64,000 nt of DNA, from assembly GCA_050952725.1 (NCBI GenBank), contig JBMNLN010000001.1, positions 1 to 64,000 on the forward strand, in the 5' to 3' direction. The notes under the pieces were generated by a model that saw nothing but the letters and a program-made list of their open reading frames with translations, ran no database searches and had not been told where the DNA came from. Within the stretch, counting starts at the first letter, position 1. Each line of letters starts with the position of its first letter. The stretch is from JAQWCH01 sp050952725. GTDB lineage: Bacteria; Bacillota_I; Bacilli_A; RFN20; CAG-826. Position numbers and translations under genes: made by a program. Shown piece by piece: positions 7,892-16,119 of this stretch.

Positions 7892-9151
7892 TTATGGTTT
7901 TAAACAAGTTATTGGAATAACATATACCCCGTCTTCTCGTTTATAACCAAACTGTGTTGCTGTAATTACTCCTAAAAAAGATGGCTCGTTTTTAACATTA
8001 ACTTTATTCTTTAATTTAAGTAGATTTTTTGCAGCTTCATCTATCTGTCTAGAACCAAGTTTGATTTCAAACGCACCCCATCTACCATCGTCTAAATGTA
8101 TAATTGCATCTGCTTCTAGTCCATCACTATCTCGGTAATGAAAAACTTCACCACTTAAATATTGAGAATAAACTCTCAAATCTCTTATTACCATTGATTC
8201 AAATAGTAACCCAAATGTCTCAACATCATAAATTAAATCATTAGGTGACGCATTTAGTAAAACTGCTGATATTGCTGGATCAGTAAAATGCCTTACATGT
8301 TTTGTTCTAATAGTTGCTTTTGACCTTAATTTAGGTGTCCAGGCTGGTAAGTCTTCTATTACATATAATTCTTTAAGTGTCTTTACATATTCATTTAATG
8401 TTGTGATATGCATTGATTCATTATTAGCTTTTACATCCGCAAGTATTGTTTGATCACTTGCAGCTGTAGCTGTATTTCTAGCAATTGATTTAAGTAATTC
8501 AAATACTTTATGTGAATCTCTTATTTTACCATCAACAGTTTCCATTTCCTCGCTTGCAATTAAGTCAACATAACTTTTATTTTGTCTAATAGCAATTTCT
8601 AAACTTTTATTAACGCTCTGTGGCCAACCACCTTTAACTACTAGTTTTGAAATATCTTCAAGAGTTAAATTCGAAACAATATTATCATTAATAACTTCAT
8701 CATTAAAAAGTGAAGCTAAGCTTATTGAACCATTTGAGTTTCCAGATTCATAAAGAGACATTGTCCTCATTCTTAATCTTGAAATTCTACCAACACCTGA
8801 ATGCATTATCTTGCTAGAATCAACATGTGAAGAACCAGTTAATATAAATAGTCTTTCTACTCCTCTATTATCAACTTCTTGTCTAACCGCATCCCATATT
8901 TGGGGAATAGTCTGCCATTCATCTATAAGTCTAGGATTATCACCAACTAATAAAGCTGATGGTCTTAACATCGCAGTTTGTAAATAGCTATCTTTATTGT
9001 CTTGATCTTGAAAATTAATCATACTTTTAGCTTGTTGTTTTGCAGTTGTTGTTTTACCACACCACTTTGGTCCAGTTATTAAAACAGCACCAAAGGCATT
9101 TAATTCTTCATCTAATACTTTGTCTATAAGTCTTGGAATATATTTTTTCAT
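7892..9151 (-). CDS. AAA+ ATPase with DUF4143 domain
   Basis: 419 residues. The Walker A motif GPKWCGKTT lies at 27-35 and a Walker B-like RLIDEWQ at ~75-81. FILTGSS (sensor-like) and RMRTMSLYESG follow. The C-terminal DUF4143 half has the YVIEDLPAW and GLLFESMVIRDLRVY motifs and ends with FEIKLG, a PD-(D/E)xK-like strand. Length and order fit the family, which is common and often encoded near mobile elements. The biological role is not established; some members are proposed to act in toxin-antitoxin or nucleic acid processes. It stands alone on its strand, with repeat boxes on both sides (7576-7604 and 9207-9267) and a broken gene just downstream. Confidence 0.88.
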   Translation of the reverse strand: MKKYIPRLIDKVLDEELNAFGAVLITGPKWCGKTTTAKQQAKSMINFQDQDNKDSYLQTAMLRPSALLVGDNPRLIDEWQTIPQIWDAVRQEVDNRGVERLFILTGSSHVDSSKIMHSGVGRISRLRMRTMSLYESGNSNGSISLASLFNDEVINDNIVSNLTLEDISKLVVKGGWPQSVNKSLEIAIRQNKSYVDLIASEEMETVDGKIRDSHKVFELLKSIARNTATAASDQTILADVKANNESMHITTLNEYVKTLKELYVIEDLPAWTPKLRSKATIRTKHVRHFTDPAISAVLLNASPNDLIYDVETFGLLFESMVIRDLRVYSQYLSGEVFHYRDSDGLEADAIIHLDDGRWGAFEIKLGSRQIDEAAKNLLKLKNKVNVKNEPSFLGVITATQFGYKREDGVYVIPITCLKP

Positions 9152-9206
9152 ATCGTCACCACCTACACCAATATAATACCACTATTTATGCATAAAGGAA
9201 ATAGGT

Positions 9207-9267
9207 AACCGAAAGTTTGTTAATGTTTCAACCGAAAGTTTGTGAATGTTTCAACCGGAAGTTTATA
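9207..9267. repeat. 23-bp tandem repeat, about 2.6 copies
   Basis: AACCGAAAGTTTGTTAATGTTTC at 9207-9229 is repeated at 9230-9252 with one change and partly again at 9253-9267 (AACCGGAAGTTTATA). It lies 55 bp upstream of the DUF4143 ATPase start. It could be an operator array, a transposon end, or a slippage product. The remaining gap to 9456 is AT-rich with no gene that I can support. Confidence 0.65.
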
Positions 9268-9456
9268 GGTTCCTATTATATAATTGTTTTCTACATATTT
9301 TTTACCGCTTATTTTTAATTAAATGACTTGCCCTATGCATATTTATATTAAATAAAATACTAATCGTTAGATTGTTGAACAATCGTTAAATTGTAGTTAT
9401 GTTTTAGCAAAAAGTGTCTAAATATTCATTATAAACTTGCATTTCTATGCTTGCTA

Positions 9457-9495
9457 TTAATTGGTGGTAGATGGAATTACTCTAACTTTTGCCAT
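9457..9495 (-). pseudogene. First 12 codons of a serine recombinase, then stop
   Basis: A GGAGGATAATTA site leads into ATG at 9495-9493, which overlaps the TAA of the upstream recombinase remnant (TAATG). The 12 codons read MAKVRVIPSTTN before TAA. MAKVxVIPAT is how many second members of recombinase pairs begin, so this is probably the start of a partner gene whose remainder has been deleted. Confidence 0.45.
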
Positions 9496-9854
9496 TAATT
9501 ATCCTCCTTTCTATATTGCTTCAAAGCTGTTTGTCGAGCCATTTCTCTCATTTCAGGTGTCCAAGATTCGCTTCTAGATTTATCTTTCCATATAACTTCT
9601 TGAACTGTATTATCATTGAAATGATATTCAAGCTTATTTCCGTTAAAGGCTACAATATAATCAATTTTGTTTGAAACCACATCATCTGTTAGTTCATCAA
9701 CTCCAAGAATCTGTGCTGTTACCTTATCGAGAATTTCTTCTGGTAGTGCTTTAGATGCACATGCGTGTTTACCTATTGAGTCGTAAGTTCTGCATAACCA
9801 CCCTTTACCTTTACTGCGGTTACATCTTTTATATTTTGCACCACAAACACAATG
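9495..9854 (-). pseudogene. 3' remnant of a serine recombinase (zinc ribbon and C-terminus)
   Basis: One frame runs from about 9872 to the TAA at 9495. It encodes a zinc ribbon, HCVCGAKYKRC (9822-9854) with GKGWLCRTYDSIGKHACASK, then ALPEEIL, and the typical C-terminal tail SWTPEMREMARQTALKQYR. These are hallmarks of large serine recombinases, but the resolvase and recombinase domains are absent. The upstream frame closes with a TAG about 20 codons before the ribbon. The first 80 bp lie inside the 3' end of the membrane-protein frame at 9773, in another reading frame. A deletion has therefore joined this remnant to unrelated DNA. It does not derive from the intact pair at 4228-7342, whose zinc ribbon differs. 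Confidence 0.75.
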
Positions 9855-10270
9855 ATGTAAATGAATGTAAAGCTAACCAGTAAGAGCAAAATTGAGCGAT
9901 ATCTATCACGTTTTGTAACAACAAAAAGTAGTTCAAAAAGATTACCATCTTTCGTCGTAAATCCAACAGCCTGACTAGAAGGCATCACGAGGACGTTAAC
10001 AAAAGACACCGCGGTGATAATTAAAAGGGCATATAACAAAGTTACTGATATCTTGACTTGCCGATTATCAAGAGGTTGTACATAACTTGTAAGCATGCCT
10101 AAAGAGATATTGGTGATAACTAAAAGAGTAAACACAATCAAATCACTGTTTGGCAAAATAATCCCATTCTGAGCATAGACTTGCTCATAAATAAGCATCG
10201 TCAGTGCGCTTACAAATATGTAGGGAATAAATGAAATATATCTTTTTAAATAACTTAAATTCTTTACCAT
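9773..10270 (-). CDS. Four-helix membrane protein with a junction-derived C-terminus
   Basis: 165 residues with four predicted membrane segments (~11-28, 43-63, 75-98 and 128-148). The family is not recognised. From about residue 140 the frame enters DNA that encodes a serine recombinase zinc ribbon in another frame (see 9495-9854). The last 25-30 residues (VVQNIKDVTAVKVKGGY onward) are therefore not this gene's original end but read-through of recombinase sequence until a chance TAG. The natural protein was probably longer or ended differently. Expression is possible from its ATG, but the gene is best viewed as truncated. No ribosome binding site is obvious. Confidence 0.5.
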   Translation of the reverse strand: MVKNLSYLKRYISFIPYIFVSALTMLIYEQVYAQNGIILPNSDLIVFTLLVITNISLGMLTSYVQPLDNRQVKISVTLLYALLIITAVSFVNVLVMPSSQAVGFTTKDGNLFELLFVVTKRDRYRSILLLLVSFTFIYIIVFVVQNIKDVTAVKVKGGYAELTTQ

Positions 10271-10398
10271 AGATGTAACAATAATAATCTCATTTTATTT
10301 TTTTAGCAAATATAGTCCTTACCTTTATAGATCACAAGCAATTTTAGAAGTGTTAAATTAAAGCAAAGCAACTTTTATTAAATAAAAAGTACACACAA

Positions 10399-10792
10399 AT
10401 GAAAAAAATCAAAATCTTAATTATATTAAGTGTTTCACTATTAACAGGATCGATTGGTGGCTCACTTTTTTCACGCTCAGATATGAGTGGTGCTAGTGCA
10501 GGTCCAAGACCTACTAATGTTAACGTAAGTGACTTAGATAGCTCTCTTGTAGCGAGTTACTATAGTGAGGCTGAACGGAAAAAGTGCTACGGCTTTAATG
10601 TCTTTCTTATTTGACATCATTAAAGGCCATGTTGAGTATGATTACGATAGTTTTAGTGACCGTTTCGTCTATAAAATCATCGATCGAAACTGGACGCTCA
10701 GCCCACTTACCTCTAGCCAATTAACATATATAAATAACTCCTGCTTAAATAACATTATAATAAATAGTTTAAGAGGACATTTCACTTGGTGA
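10399..10792 (+). pseudogene. Frameshifted and truncated endonuclease-I-type secreted nuclease
   Basis: Frame 1 begins with ATG at 10399 and a signal peptide (MKKIKILIILSVSLLTGSIG), then runs to SLVASYYSEAERK. There the frame shifts at an A-run near 10570. The second frame continues SATALMSFLFDIIKGH, then YDYDSFSDR and DRNWTLSPLT, and stops at 10792. YYS..(G)K.(G).aL...L.diI.GH....YD is the start of secreted EndA/endonuclease I proteins found in Bacilli. Both the frameshift and the loss of the catalytic DGH-containing remainder mean it is dead. A terminator hairpin follows at 10828. The family call rests on pattern recall and is moderately sure. Confidence 0.5.
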
Positions 10793-10827
10793 AGTTCGAA
10801 ATTGTAAGTCAAAAAAAGTCAGTAAAA

Positions 10828-10858
10828 AACCAAGCGAATTTTGCTTGGTTTATTTTTT
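10828..10858. terminator. Bidirectional intrinsic terminator
   Basis: The stem AACCAAGC/GCTTGGTT with loop GAATTTT has T-runs on both sides. It can end transcripts from the nuclease remnant and from the XRE membrane regulator, whose stop codon lies inside it. Confidence 0.75.
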
Positions 10859-11440
10859 TAGGAATGAGAATAGGATAATCGTGTTTTGAATAGGAACGCC
10901 GACAAGATATAACATCCATGTCTGATATTGGTAAGTTTGAAGGAATATTGATGTAATAAGCGACCAAAGGAAAAGGGAATAAATGTAAAAGGAATATTTT
11001 CGTTTTCCCCAGTTGTGATTAAAGAAAGTTAAGACTAAACAAGAAAGAGGTACAGCCCAGACAAAAGCCTTCCAAAATTGTGGCTCGCTTAGGTATAAAT
11101 AACCATACACAAAAACAATCGTGGCAATAATGAAGACAACAGAAGTAGAAATAGCAGTAATCACAATACGATTCGTTTGAATAATTTTAGGAAGCATGTA
11201 GTCTTTTTTCTCTTCCCGTGGTTTTGGACTCGTTAAATAATCAATAGTCACACCAAAAAGCTTGGCAATACGTTTAAGGGTAACAAGTTCAGGGAGAGAT
11301 TCCCCACGTTCCCACTTACTTACGGCCTTGTCCGTGTAATTGAGCCTCTCAGCAAGCTCGACTTGTGTCCACTTTGCTTCCTTACGTAACTCAACAATAT
11401 TGTTGGCAACAATTTGATTTAAGTCTAATTCGTCTTTCAT
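10850..11440 (-). CDS. XRE regulator with C-terminal membrane segments
   Basis: The start is taken at the ATG at 11440 (MKDELDLNQ), which fits the HTH start; a longer frame to 11662 encodes implausible sequence and overlaps the IS3 element. 196 residues. Residues ~8-62 are an XRE HTH (LRKEAKWTQVELAERLNYT, then AVSKWERGESLPELVTL). After a short linker come four predicted membrane helices (~92-113, 121-138, 145-162 and 170-190). Regulators of this layout are common in Bacillota and are thought to respond to membrane conditions, but the signal is not known. The IS3 element inserted 67 bp upstream of its start may have replaced its promoter. Confidence 0.82.
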   Translation of the reverse strand: MKDELDLNQIVANNIVELRKEAKWTQVELAERLNYTDKAVSKWERGESLPELVTLKRIAKLFGVTIDYLTSPKPREEKKDYMLPKIIQTNRIVITAISTSVVFIIATIVFVYGYLYLSEPQFWKAFVWAVPLSCLVLTFFNHNWGKRKYSFYIYSLFLWSLITSIFLQTYQYQTWMLYLVGVPIQNTIILFSFLKK

Positions 11441-11560
11441 TCTTCTATTATAATCAACTTTAATTGCTTTGTCTACTAACAGTAGAATTGGGTAAACTAG
11501 CAGTATTTGATGTGAACCCCATAACTTGTACTTATTTGATAAAATATTTGAGGTGATTTT

Positions 11561-11953
11561 ATGAAAAAGGACAAAAGGGTACGTGGAATCTATAAAAAAG
11601 TTCCAGACGACATCAAGATTAAGGTCTGTAAAGATCATTACGATAACCACATGAGTTATCAAGAATTAGGTAAGAAATACAACCTCTACACAAAGTCAGG
11701 TGAACTCATGGAAAGCACAATGCTTGGATGGTTTAGACTTTATCGAAAAATGGGTGAAGCCGCTTTCTTAATCCATAGGCAAGGGAATCGTTCTCAATAT
11801 GGAAAAGACGGAGAACCTACTTCTGAAAAAAACAAGAAAAGAATCAAGGAATTAAGAGAAGAAAATGAAAAGCTTCGACTCCAGGTTGAATACCTAAAAA
11901 AATTGAATGCCTTGGTTCAAGAAAACCGAAAAAAAGAGAAGTTTATCAAGTAG
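11561..11953 (+). CDS. IS3-family transposase OrfA
   Basis: 130 residues, with TTGAGGTG upstream of the ATG. An N-terminal HTH (KIKVCKDHYDNHMSYQEL, then STMLGWFRLYRKMGE) binds the inverted repeats. A leucine-zipper-like coiled coil follows (KKRIKELREENEKLRLQVEY). The coding end contains a run of seven A (11929-11935), where a -1 slip would continue into orfB. Length and layout fit the IS150-like group. Alone, OrfA usually represses transposition; the OrfAB fusion is the transposase. Confidence 0.88.
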   Translation: MKKDKRVRGIYKKVPDDIKIKVCKDHYDNHMSYQELGKKYNLYTKSGELMESTMLGWFRLYRKMGEAAFLIHRQGNRSQYGKDGEPTSEKNKKRIKELREENEKLRLQVEYLKKLNALVQENRKKEKFIK

Positions 11954-11988
11954 TCCGTGAACTAAGGCATAAATATAAACTAAAGGAC

Positions 11989-12798
11989 TTGCTTGAAATA
12001 TCCTCTCTCGGAAAATCTCTTTATTACTATTACTTCCGAAATGAAGATAAGCATAATAAACATGAGAAAACAGAGGAAATGATAGTCAATATTTTCAAAG
12101 AAAATAAGGGCAGGTATGGATATAGAAGAATAGTCTACGCTTTAAGAAATGAATACGGTCTTATAGTCAACCATAAATTAGTTAGAAAAATCATGAAGAA
12201 ATATGGTCTAGTTTATAAGGCTAGAAGGCATAGGAAATATTCTTCATATCGAGGCACTGTTGGTAAGATTGCCCCTAATGTTCTAAGAAGGAAATTCGCC
12301 GCTGATGCGCCGTTCCAAAAATGGGCAACAGATATTACTGAATTCAACATAAATGGTTCCAAAATATATTTATCTCCTATCATTGATATGTATAACGAAG
12401 AAATCATTTCTTATTCGATAAGTACATCGCCAAACATGAATCTTGTTCTCGATATGTTGGAGAAGGCATTCAAAAAGCTTCCACCACATCAAAAATTAAT
12501 TCTACACTCGGATCAGGGATGGCATTATCAACACCCAGAGTATCAAGCTCGTTTAAGACATCGGGGAATAACCCAATCAATGTCCAGAAAAGGAAACTGC
12601 CTAGACAACTCAGTCATGGAGAACTTCTTTGGTAAGATGAAGATGGAAACAATCTATCTTTATCACATTAGGTCAATGTCTGAGATGATTGATGAAATCA
12701 ATAAATACATTTCTTATTACAATTTCTATCGCATAAAAGAAAAACTGGGAGGTTATAGCCCAGTCGATTATAGAAAAATGAATCAGAACAATTTATAA
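11989..12798 (+). CDS. IS3-family transposase OrfB (DDE integrase)
   Basis: 269 residues from the first in-frame ATG. The frame is open upstream into orfA (REVYQVVRELRHKYKL) and is probably entered by -1 frameshifting at the A-run 11929-11935, so the functional protein is the OrfAB fusion. An HTH_21 domain (GRYGYRRIVYALRNEYG) precedes the retroviral-integrase core. The DDE triad is visible as KWATDITEF, ILHSDQGWHY and MENFFGKMKMET. The C-terminus ends with YYNFYRIKEKLGGYSPVDYR, typical of the family. Confidence 0.9.
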   Translation: MLEISSLGKSLYYYYFRNEDKHNKHEKTEEMIVNIFKENKGRYGYRRIVYALRNEYGLIVNHKLVRKIMKKYGLVYKARRHRKYSSYRGTVGKIAPNVLRRKFAADAPFQKWATDITEFNINGSKIYLSPIIDMYNEEIISYSISTSPNMNLVLDMLEKAFKKLPPHQKLILHSDQGWHYQHPEYQARLRHRGITQSMSRKGNCLDNSVMENFFGKMKMETIYLYHIRSMSEMIDEINKYISYYNFYRIKEKLGGYSPVDYRKMNQNNL

Positions 12799-12935
12799 TT
12801 AATTAAAATAGGTCCAATTTCTGGGGCGCACTACATATTTTACTTTTTAGATTTTTAAAATGAACAGTTTAGTTACTATTGACTCTAGAGCATTCATAAT
12901 GTTAGTGTCCAAGGTCAATTGAAAGGAGTTTTATT

Positions 12936-14105
12936 ATGCAAATTACAATTGTCGCCCCTGTACTTGGGGAAGAAAATAATGGTACTTCAGTTGCAACCAT
13001 GAACCTAGTTAATTCACTTAGAGCAAAGGGACATAAGGTTAATGTTGTCTGTGGCGATGCCTGGCGAAAGGATCAAGAAGGATTTTATGTTTTACCTAAA
13101 CTGAGTCTTGGCCCAATTGATCCAATTATTGCAGCAAACAATGTCTCTCTAGCAAAGTTTGATAAGCAAATTATTAAAGAGGCTTGTAAAGGGAGTGATG
13201 TGGTTCACGTCATGATGCCACTTTTCTTAGGTGCGAAAGTTGGAAAGTTCGTTGCAAAAGAACTACATATTCCAGTTACGGGAGGATTCCACGCGCAGGC
13301 CGAAAACTTCACGAGCCACATCTTTAACTTTATGCACTGGGACTGGTTCAATCGTAAAGTTTATAAGATGTACTACAAGAACTTATATCAATATTGCGAT
13401 GCCATTCACTACCCAACAAAGTTTATTCAAAATGTGTTTGAAGAAATTGTGGGACCAACGAATGGTTATGTCGTCTCAAATGGTGTCCGTCGTAGCTACT
13501 TTAAAAAGGAAGTCGAACGCCCTGAACATTTAAAAAACAAGAAAATTATTCTCTTTACTGGACGTATGAGTAAAGAAAAATCACACAGTGTCCTCGTTAA
13601 GGCTGTGGCCTTGTCTAAATACGAAAGTGAAATTCAATTAGTGTTCGCAGGTCAAGGTCCAAAGAAAAAGCAAATTGAAAAACTATCGAATAAACTTTTA
13701 ACTAATCAACCTCTCATGAAGTTCTTCACCTTCGATGAACTCAATGACATGATTAACATGGCGGACCTTTATGTGCACCCAGCAGAAATCGAAATTGAGG
13801 CCATTAGTTGTTTAGAAGCTATAAAATGCGGTAAAGTTCCTGTTATTGCTAACTCAAAAGGCTGTGCCACAAAGGCCTTTGCTCTTGATGAAAGAAGCCT
13901 ATTTAAGGTCAATAACGCAAGAGACTTATCCGATAAAATCGACTACTGGTTTGACCACGAAGACGAACGTCTCAAAATGGAAAAAGAATACGCCAAGAGT
14001 CCTATTGTCGACAGTGTTGAAGTCTCTATGGACAGGATGGAAGATATGTTTATGGAAGTGATCAAAGATGCCAAAACAAAAAAGAGTCTATTATTACAAG
14101 AATGA
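12936..14105 (+). CDS. GT4-family glycosyltransferase, probably glycolipid-forming
   Basis: 389 residues, with AAAGGAG before the ATG. The N-terminal Rossmann-like domain has the glycine-rich start ITIVAPVLGEENNGTS; the C-terminal domain has VSNGVRRSYF, LFTGRMSKEKSHSVLVKA and the EX7E motif (EIEAISCLE, ~298-306). This is the GT-B fold of CAZy GT4, the group with diacylglycerol glucosyltransferases. The next gene, overlapping by 38 bp, is an acyltransferase-like protein, which supports a membrane-lipid role for the pair. The sugar donor and acceptor cannot be told from sequence. There is no signal peptide or membrane helix, so it is cytosolic or peripheral. Confidence 0.85.
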   Translation: MQITIVAPVLGEENNGTSVATMNLVNSLRAKGHKVNVVCGDAWRKDQEGFYVLPKLSLGPIDPIIAANNVSLAKFDKQIIKEACKGSDVVHVMMPLFLGAKVGKFVAKELHIPVTGGFHAQAENFTSHIFNFMHWDWFNRKVYKMYYKNLYQYCDAIHYPTKFIQNVFEEIVGPTNGYVVSNGVRRSYFKKEVERPEHLKNKKIILFTGRMSKEKSHSVLVKAVALSKYESEIQLVFAGQGPKKKQIEKLSNKLLTNQPLMKFFTFDELNDMINMADLYVHPAEIEIEAISCLEAIKCGKVPVIANSKGCATKAFALDERSLFKVNNARDLSDKIDYWFDHEDERLKMEKEYAKSPIVDSVEVSMDRMEDMFMEVIKDAKTKKSLLLQE

Positions 14106-14874
14106 ATTAACTGATGATTTTGCAGAGAATAACATTGAAACCAAAAAAATCCCTGCAGATTTCAAATATGTTAATAACAACATCTTCTTTCGTGTCAGTG
14201 GCTTTCTTTTCTACCACATCATTGCCCGCCCACTTGTATGGGTTGTGATTCGAGTCACTTATAGTAGTCGCTTAAAAAATAAGAAGGTTTTAAAAGCAGT
14301 CAGAAATAAGCCCCATTTTATTTATGGAAACCACACAGGAGATATCCTTGATGCATTTAGACCAAACACCCTTCAATTTTTCACACGCAAAAATTACATT
14401 ATTTCTAATCCGGATGCCTTCTCTATAAAAGGAATTCGTACGCTCGTTGCTATGTTAGGTGCCCTTCCGATATGTGATGGGGATTTCCGAAATCAAAAGA
14501 AATTACTCGATGCGATTGAAACCCGCTTAAGTCAAAACGCCTCTATCACGGTTTTCCCTGAAAAACATATCTGGCCTTACTACACAAAAATCCGCCCCTT
14601 TGAAGCAGGGACGCTTTATTATCCTGTTCGCTTCGATACCCCGGTTATTACGCTTACGACCACCTATCAAAAACGCAGGTGGCCATTTAGATGGATTAAA
14701 CGTCCACGAGCTGTTCACTATTTAGATGGGCCTTTCTATCCAGATCAAAGTTTAAGTAAGATTGAGGCCCGTAATAAGTTAAGAGACGAGATTTATAATA
14801 CAATGGTCATGCGCTCAAATGCGGTCGAGCAAGTTGAATATTATCAGTATATTAAAGTAGAAGAGGGAGCTTAG
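14068..14874 (+). CDS. PlsC-like lysophospholipid acyltransferase family protein
   Basis: 268 residues, starting inside the end of the glycosyltransferase gene. A hydrophobic N-terminal stretch lies at ~47-65. Then FIYGNHTGDILDAF (~92-105) stands where PlsC proteins carry the NHx4D catalytic motif; here the His-Asp spacing is altered (H-x2-D or H-x5-D). GALPICDG and SITVFPEKHIWPYYTKIRPF match the second and third blocks (FPE in place of FPEGTR). The reaction expected is transfer of an acyl chain to a lysolipid at the membrane. Given the glycosyltransferase partner, the acceptor may be a glycolipid. The family call is good, substrate and activity uncertain. Confidence 0.72.
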   Translation: MPKQKRVYYYKNELTDDFAENNIETKKIPADFKYVNNNIFFRVSGFLFYHIIARPLVWVVIRVTYSSRLKNKKVLKAVRNKPHFIYGNHTGDILDAFRPNTLQFFTRKNYIISNPDAFSIKGIRTLVAMLGALPICDGDFRNQKKLLDAIETRLSQNASITVFPEKHIWPYYTKIRPFEAGTLYYPVRFDTPVITLTTTYQKRRWPFRWIKRPRAVHYLDGPFYPDQSLSKIEARNKLRDEIYNTMVMRSNAVEQVEYYQYIKVEEGA

Positions 14875-14886
14875 CCCCCTCTTTTT
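14862..14886. terminator. Intrinsic terminator between convergent genes
   Basis: The stem AGAGGG/CCCTCT overlaps the acyltransferase stop and is followed by TTTT in the + direction. It ends the 12936-14874 transcript. Confidence 0.65.
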
Positions 14887-14890
14887 AATT

Positions 14891-15949
14891 TTAGTATTCG
14901 ATTTTCCGCCACTTATTTTCGTCTATATTAAAGCCAAACTCCATGACACCTCTTCCTTTACGGCGATTGATTTCAAATCCACCTATCCCCTCGTAGATGA
15001 TATATTCACCATTATGGATGCTATAAGGAATTATTACTTCAACATTTGCTTTAACATTAAAATGCACTCCGTTTTGCAGTTCGACACTATAAAAGAAAAC
15101 ATCAGGAATATAACCTACATTAGGAACTCTTGCCCCATTTGTGTTTTTGGAAATTTGATGAATACGGTCATCTTTTTCAAAATAACCGGTAATAAGTTTA
15201 TCCACTTGAGGATAGGCAATACGACTTAAGTTTAGTGCCTCCCCTTTTCGAATCAGTGTAATGAGTAAAAAGTGACGATTCATACGATTCCAATCGCGAT
15301 ACCCGAATGAATGTTCGCGCATGGCATTACTCTTGAAGATGATATCCTTGTCGTTTAGTTTAATGGTCGCTTCAATTTGTCCCTGTTGTTCAACACGGGT
15401 CACATTACTTTCATTTAAAGCACGGATAAAATCCTTATGCCATTTTTCTTTAGCGATTGCGCTGGCTAGTAAATCATGATCAATGTGTGAAGCATAGTCA
15501 AACATCATGGACTCTGACTTAAAGGTTCCGTCAATTTCAACCTCTACTTCTTCGTCTAATAAGGTTCCAAGTTTATTTTCATTAATATGAACTCTATTAA
15601 GTTTGCCTTTATAAGTGAAAGCCCACTCTTTACCGACTTCAATAAGTGAAATACTTAAGCCAGTATCTTCGTTTTCAAAGCGACTAATTTTATTTGCATA
15701 GGTTGCTTCTTTAGTATGATAAATTACCCAGATTTCGCTAATGCCTTCACCCCTAAAGTTTTTACGAATAACTAAAGATTCTCCCTCAAGATTATGCGCT
15801 GAAAAATAGTAACTATTAACGTCATTACGACTAGCGTTGCTAGGTAAAGTGTACGTTTCATATGTTTCTAAATCGAAAGGGCGCTCGCTATTATTCTTTT
15901 TGAGTTTGGCGAGCATAATTTTTCTTTTTATTGAAAATAAAATGCCCAT
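14891..15949 (-). CDS. Uncharacterised lipocalin-like/DUF7064-like protein
   Basis: About 352 residues if the ATG at 15949 is used. The frame begins with TTG at 15964, and ATG 15916 is also possible; no strong ribosome site separates them. A hydrophobic N-terminal piece (MGILFSIKRKIMLAKL) is followed by beta-rich sequence. The motif AMREHSFGYRDWNRMNRH (~210-227) resembles the HSWG.RDW block of lipocalin-like DUF7064/AttH-related proteins, which bind or modify hydrophobic ligands. The match is to the motif only. It converges on the lipid gene pair at 12936-14874, which may be meaningful. Function is not assigned. Confidence 0.6.
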   Translation of the reverse strand: MGILFSIKRKIMLAKLKKNNSERPFDLETYETYTLPSNASRNDVNSYYFSAHNLEGESLVIRKNFRGEGISEIWVIYHTKEATYANKISRFENEDTGLSISLIEVGKEWAFTYKGKLNRVHINENKLGTLLDEEVEVEIDGTFKSESMMFDYASHIDHDLLASAIAKEKWHKDFIRALNESNVTRVEQQGQIEATIKLNDKDIIFKSNAMREHSFGYRDWNRMNRHFLLITLIRKGEALNLSRIAYPQVDKLITGYFEKDDRIHQISKNTNGARVPNVGYIPDVFFYSVELQNGVHFNVKANVEVIIPYSIHNGEYIIYEGIGGFEINRRKGRGVMEFGFNIDENKWRKIEY

Positions 15950-15982
15950 AATGAGAATATCCAAATGTCGTCTGGTTTGATT

Positions 15983-15991
15983 ATTATATCA
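15983..15991 (-). promoter_or_regulatory. Extended -10 promoter for the 14891 gene
   Basis: TGATATAAT read on the minus strand gives a perfect -10 (TATAAT at 15988-15983) with an extended TG. No good -35 is seen, as is common for extended -10 promoters. Confidence 0.5.
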
Positions 15992-16076
15992 TACCTGAAT
16001 TATTTGTAATTATTTGATAGCACTTTCATTTTTTTATTTTAATTATTCGGGAAAAAATTTAATTCGGTACAAAAAA

Positions 16077-16104
16077 AGCCCACCTCTAAAAGGTAGGCTT
16101 TATT
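16077..16104 (-). terminator. Intrinsic terminator of the AhpF-type gene
   Basis: On the minus strand AAGCCTACCT/AGGTGGGCTT forms a stem (one G-T pair) around TTTAG and is followed by seven T. It lies 20 bp after the stop at 16120. Confidence 0.75.
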
Positions 16105-16119
16105 AATCATTTGGAACAA

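Larger units (their letters stand above)
11508..12835 (+). mobile_element. IS3-family insertion sequence (1,328 bp)
   Basis: The left end starts TGATGTGAACCCCATAACTT and the right end, read inward, TGTAGTGCGCCCCAGAAATT, so the ends are imperfect inverted repeats. Both ends are flanked by TATT (11504-11507 and 12836-12839; TATTT if the left edge is one base further in), a target duplication of the size made by IS3 elements. Inside are overlapping orfA and orfB with the usual -1 relation. Both frames are intact, so the copy looks recent and possibly active. It sits between the XRE membrane regulator and the glycosyltransferase. Confidence 0.85.

Noticed and set aside
9207..9267. Tandem repeat as the start of a CRISPR array
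   Set aside because: The copies abut without spacers and are only 23 bp, so it is a plain tandem repeat.
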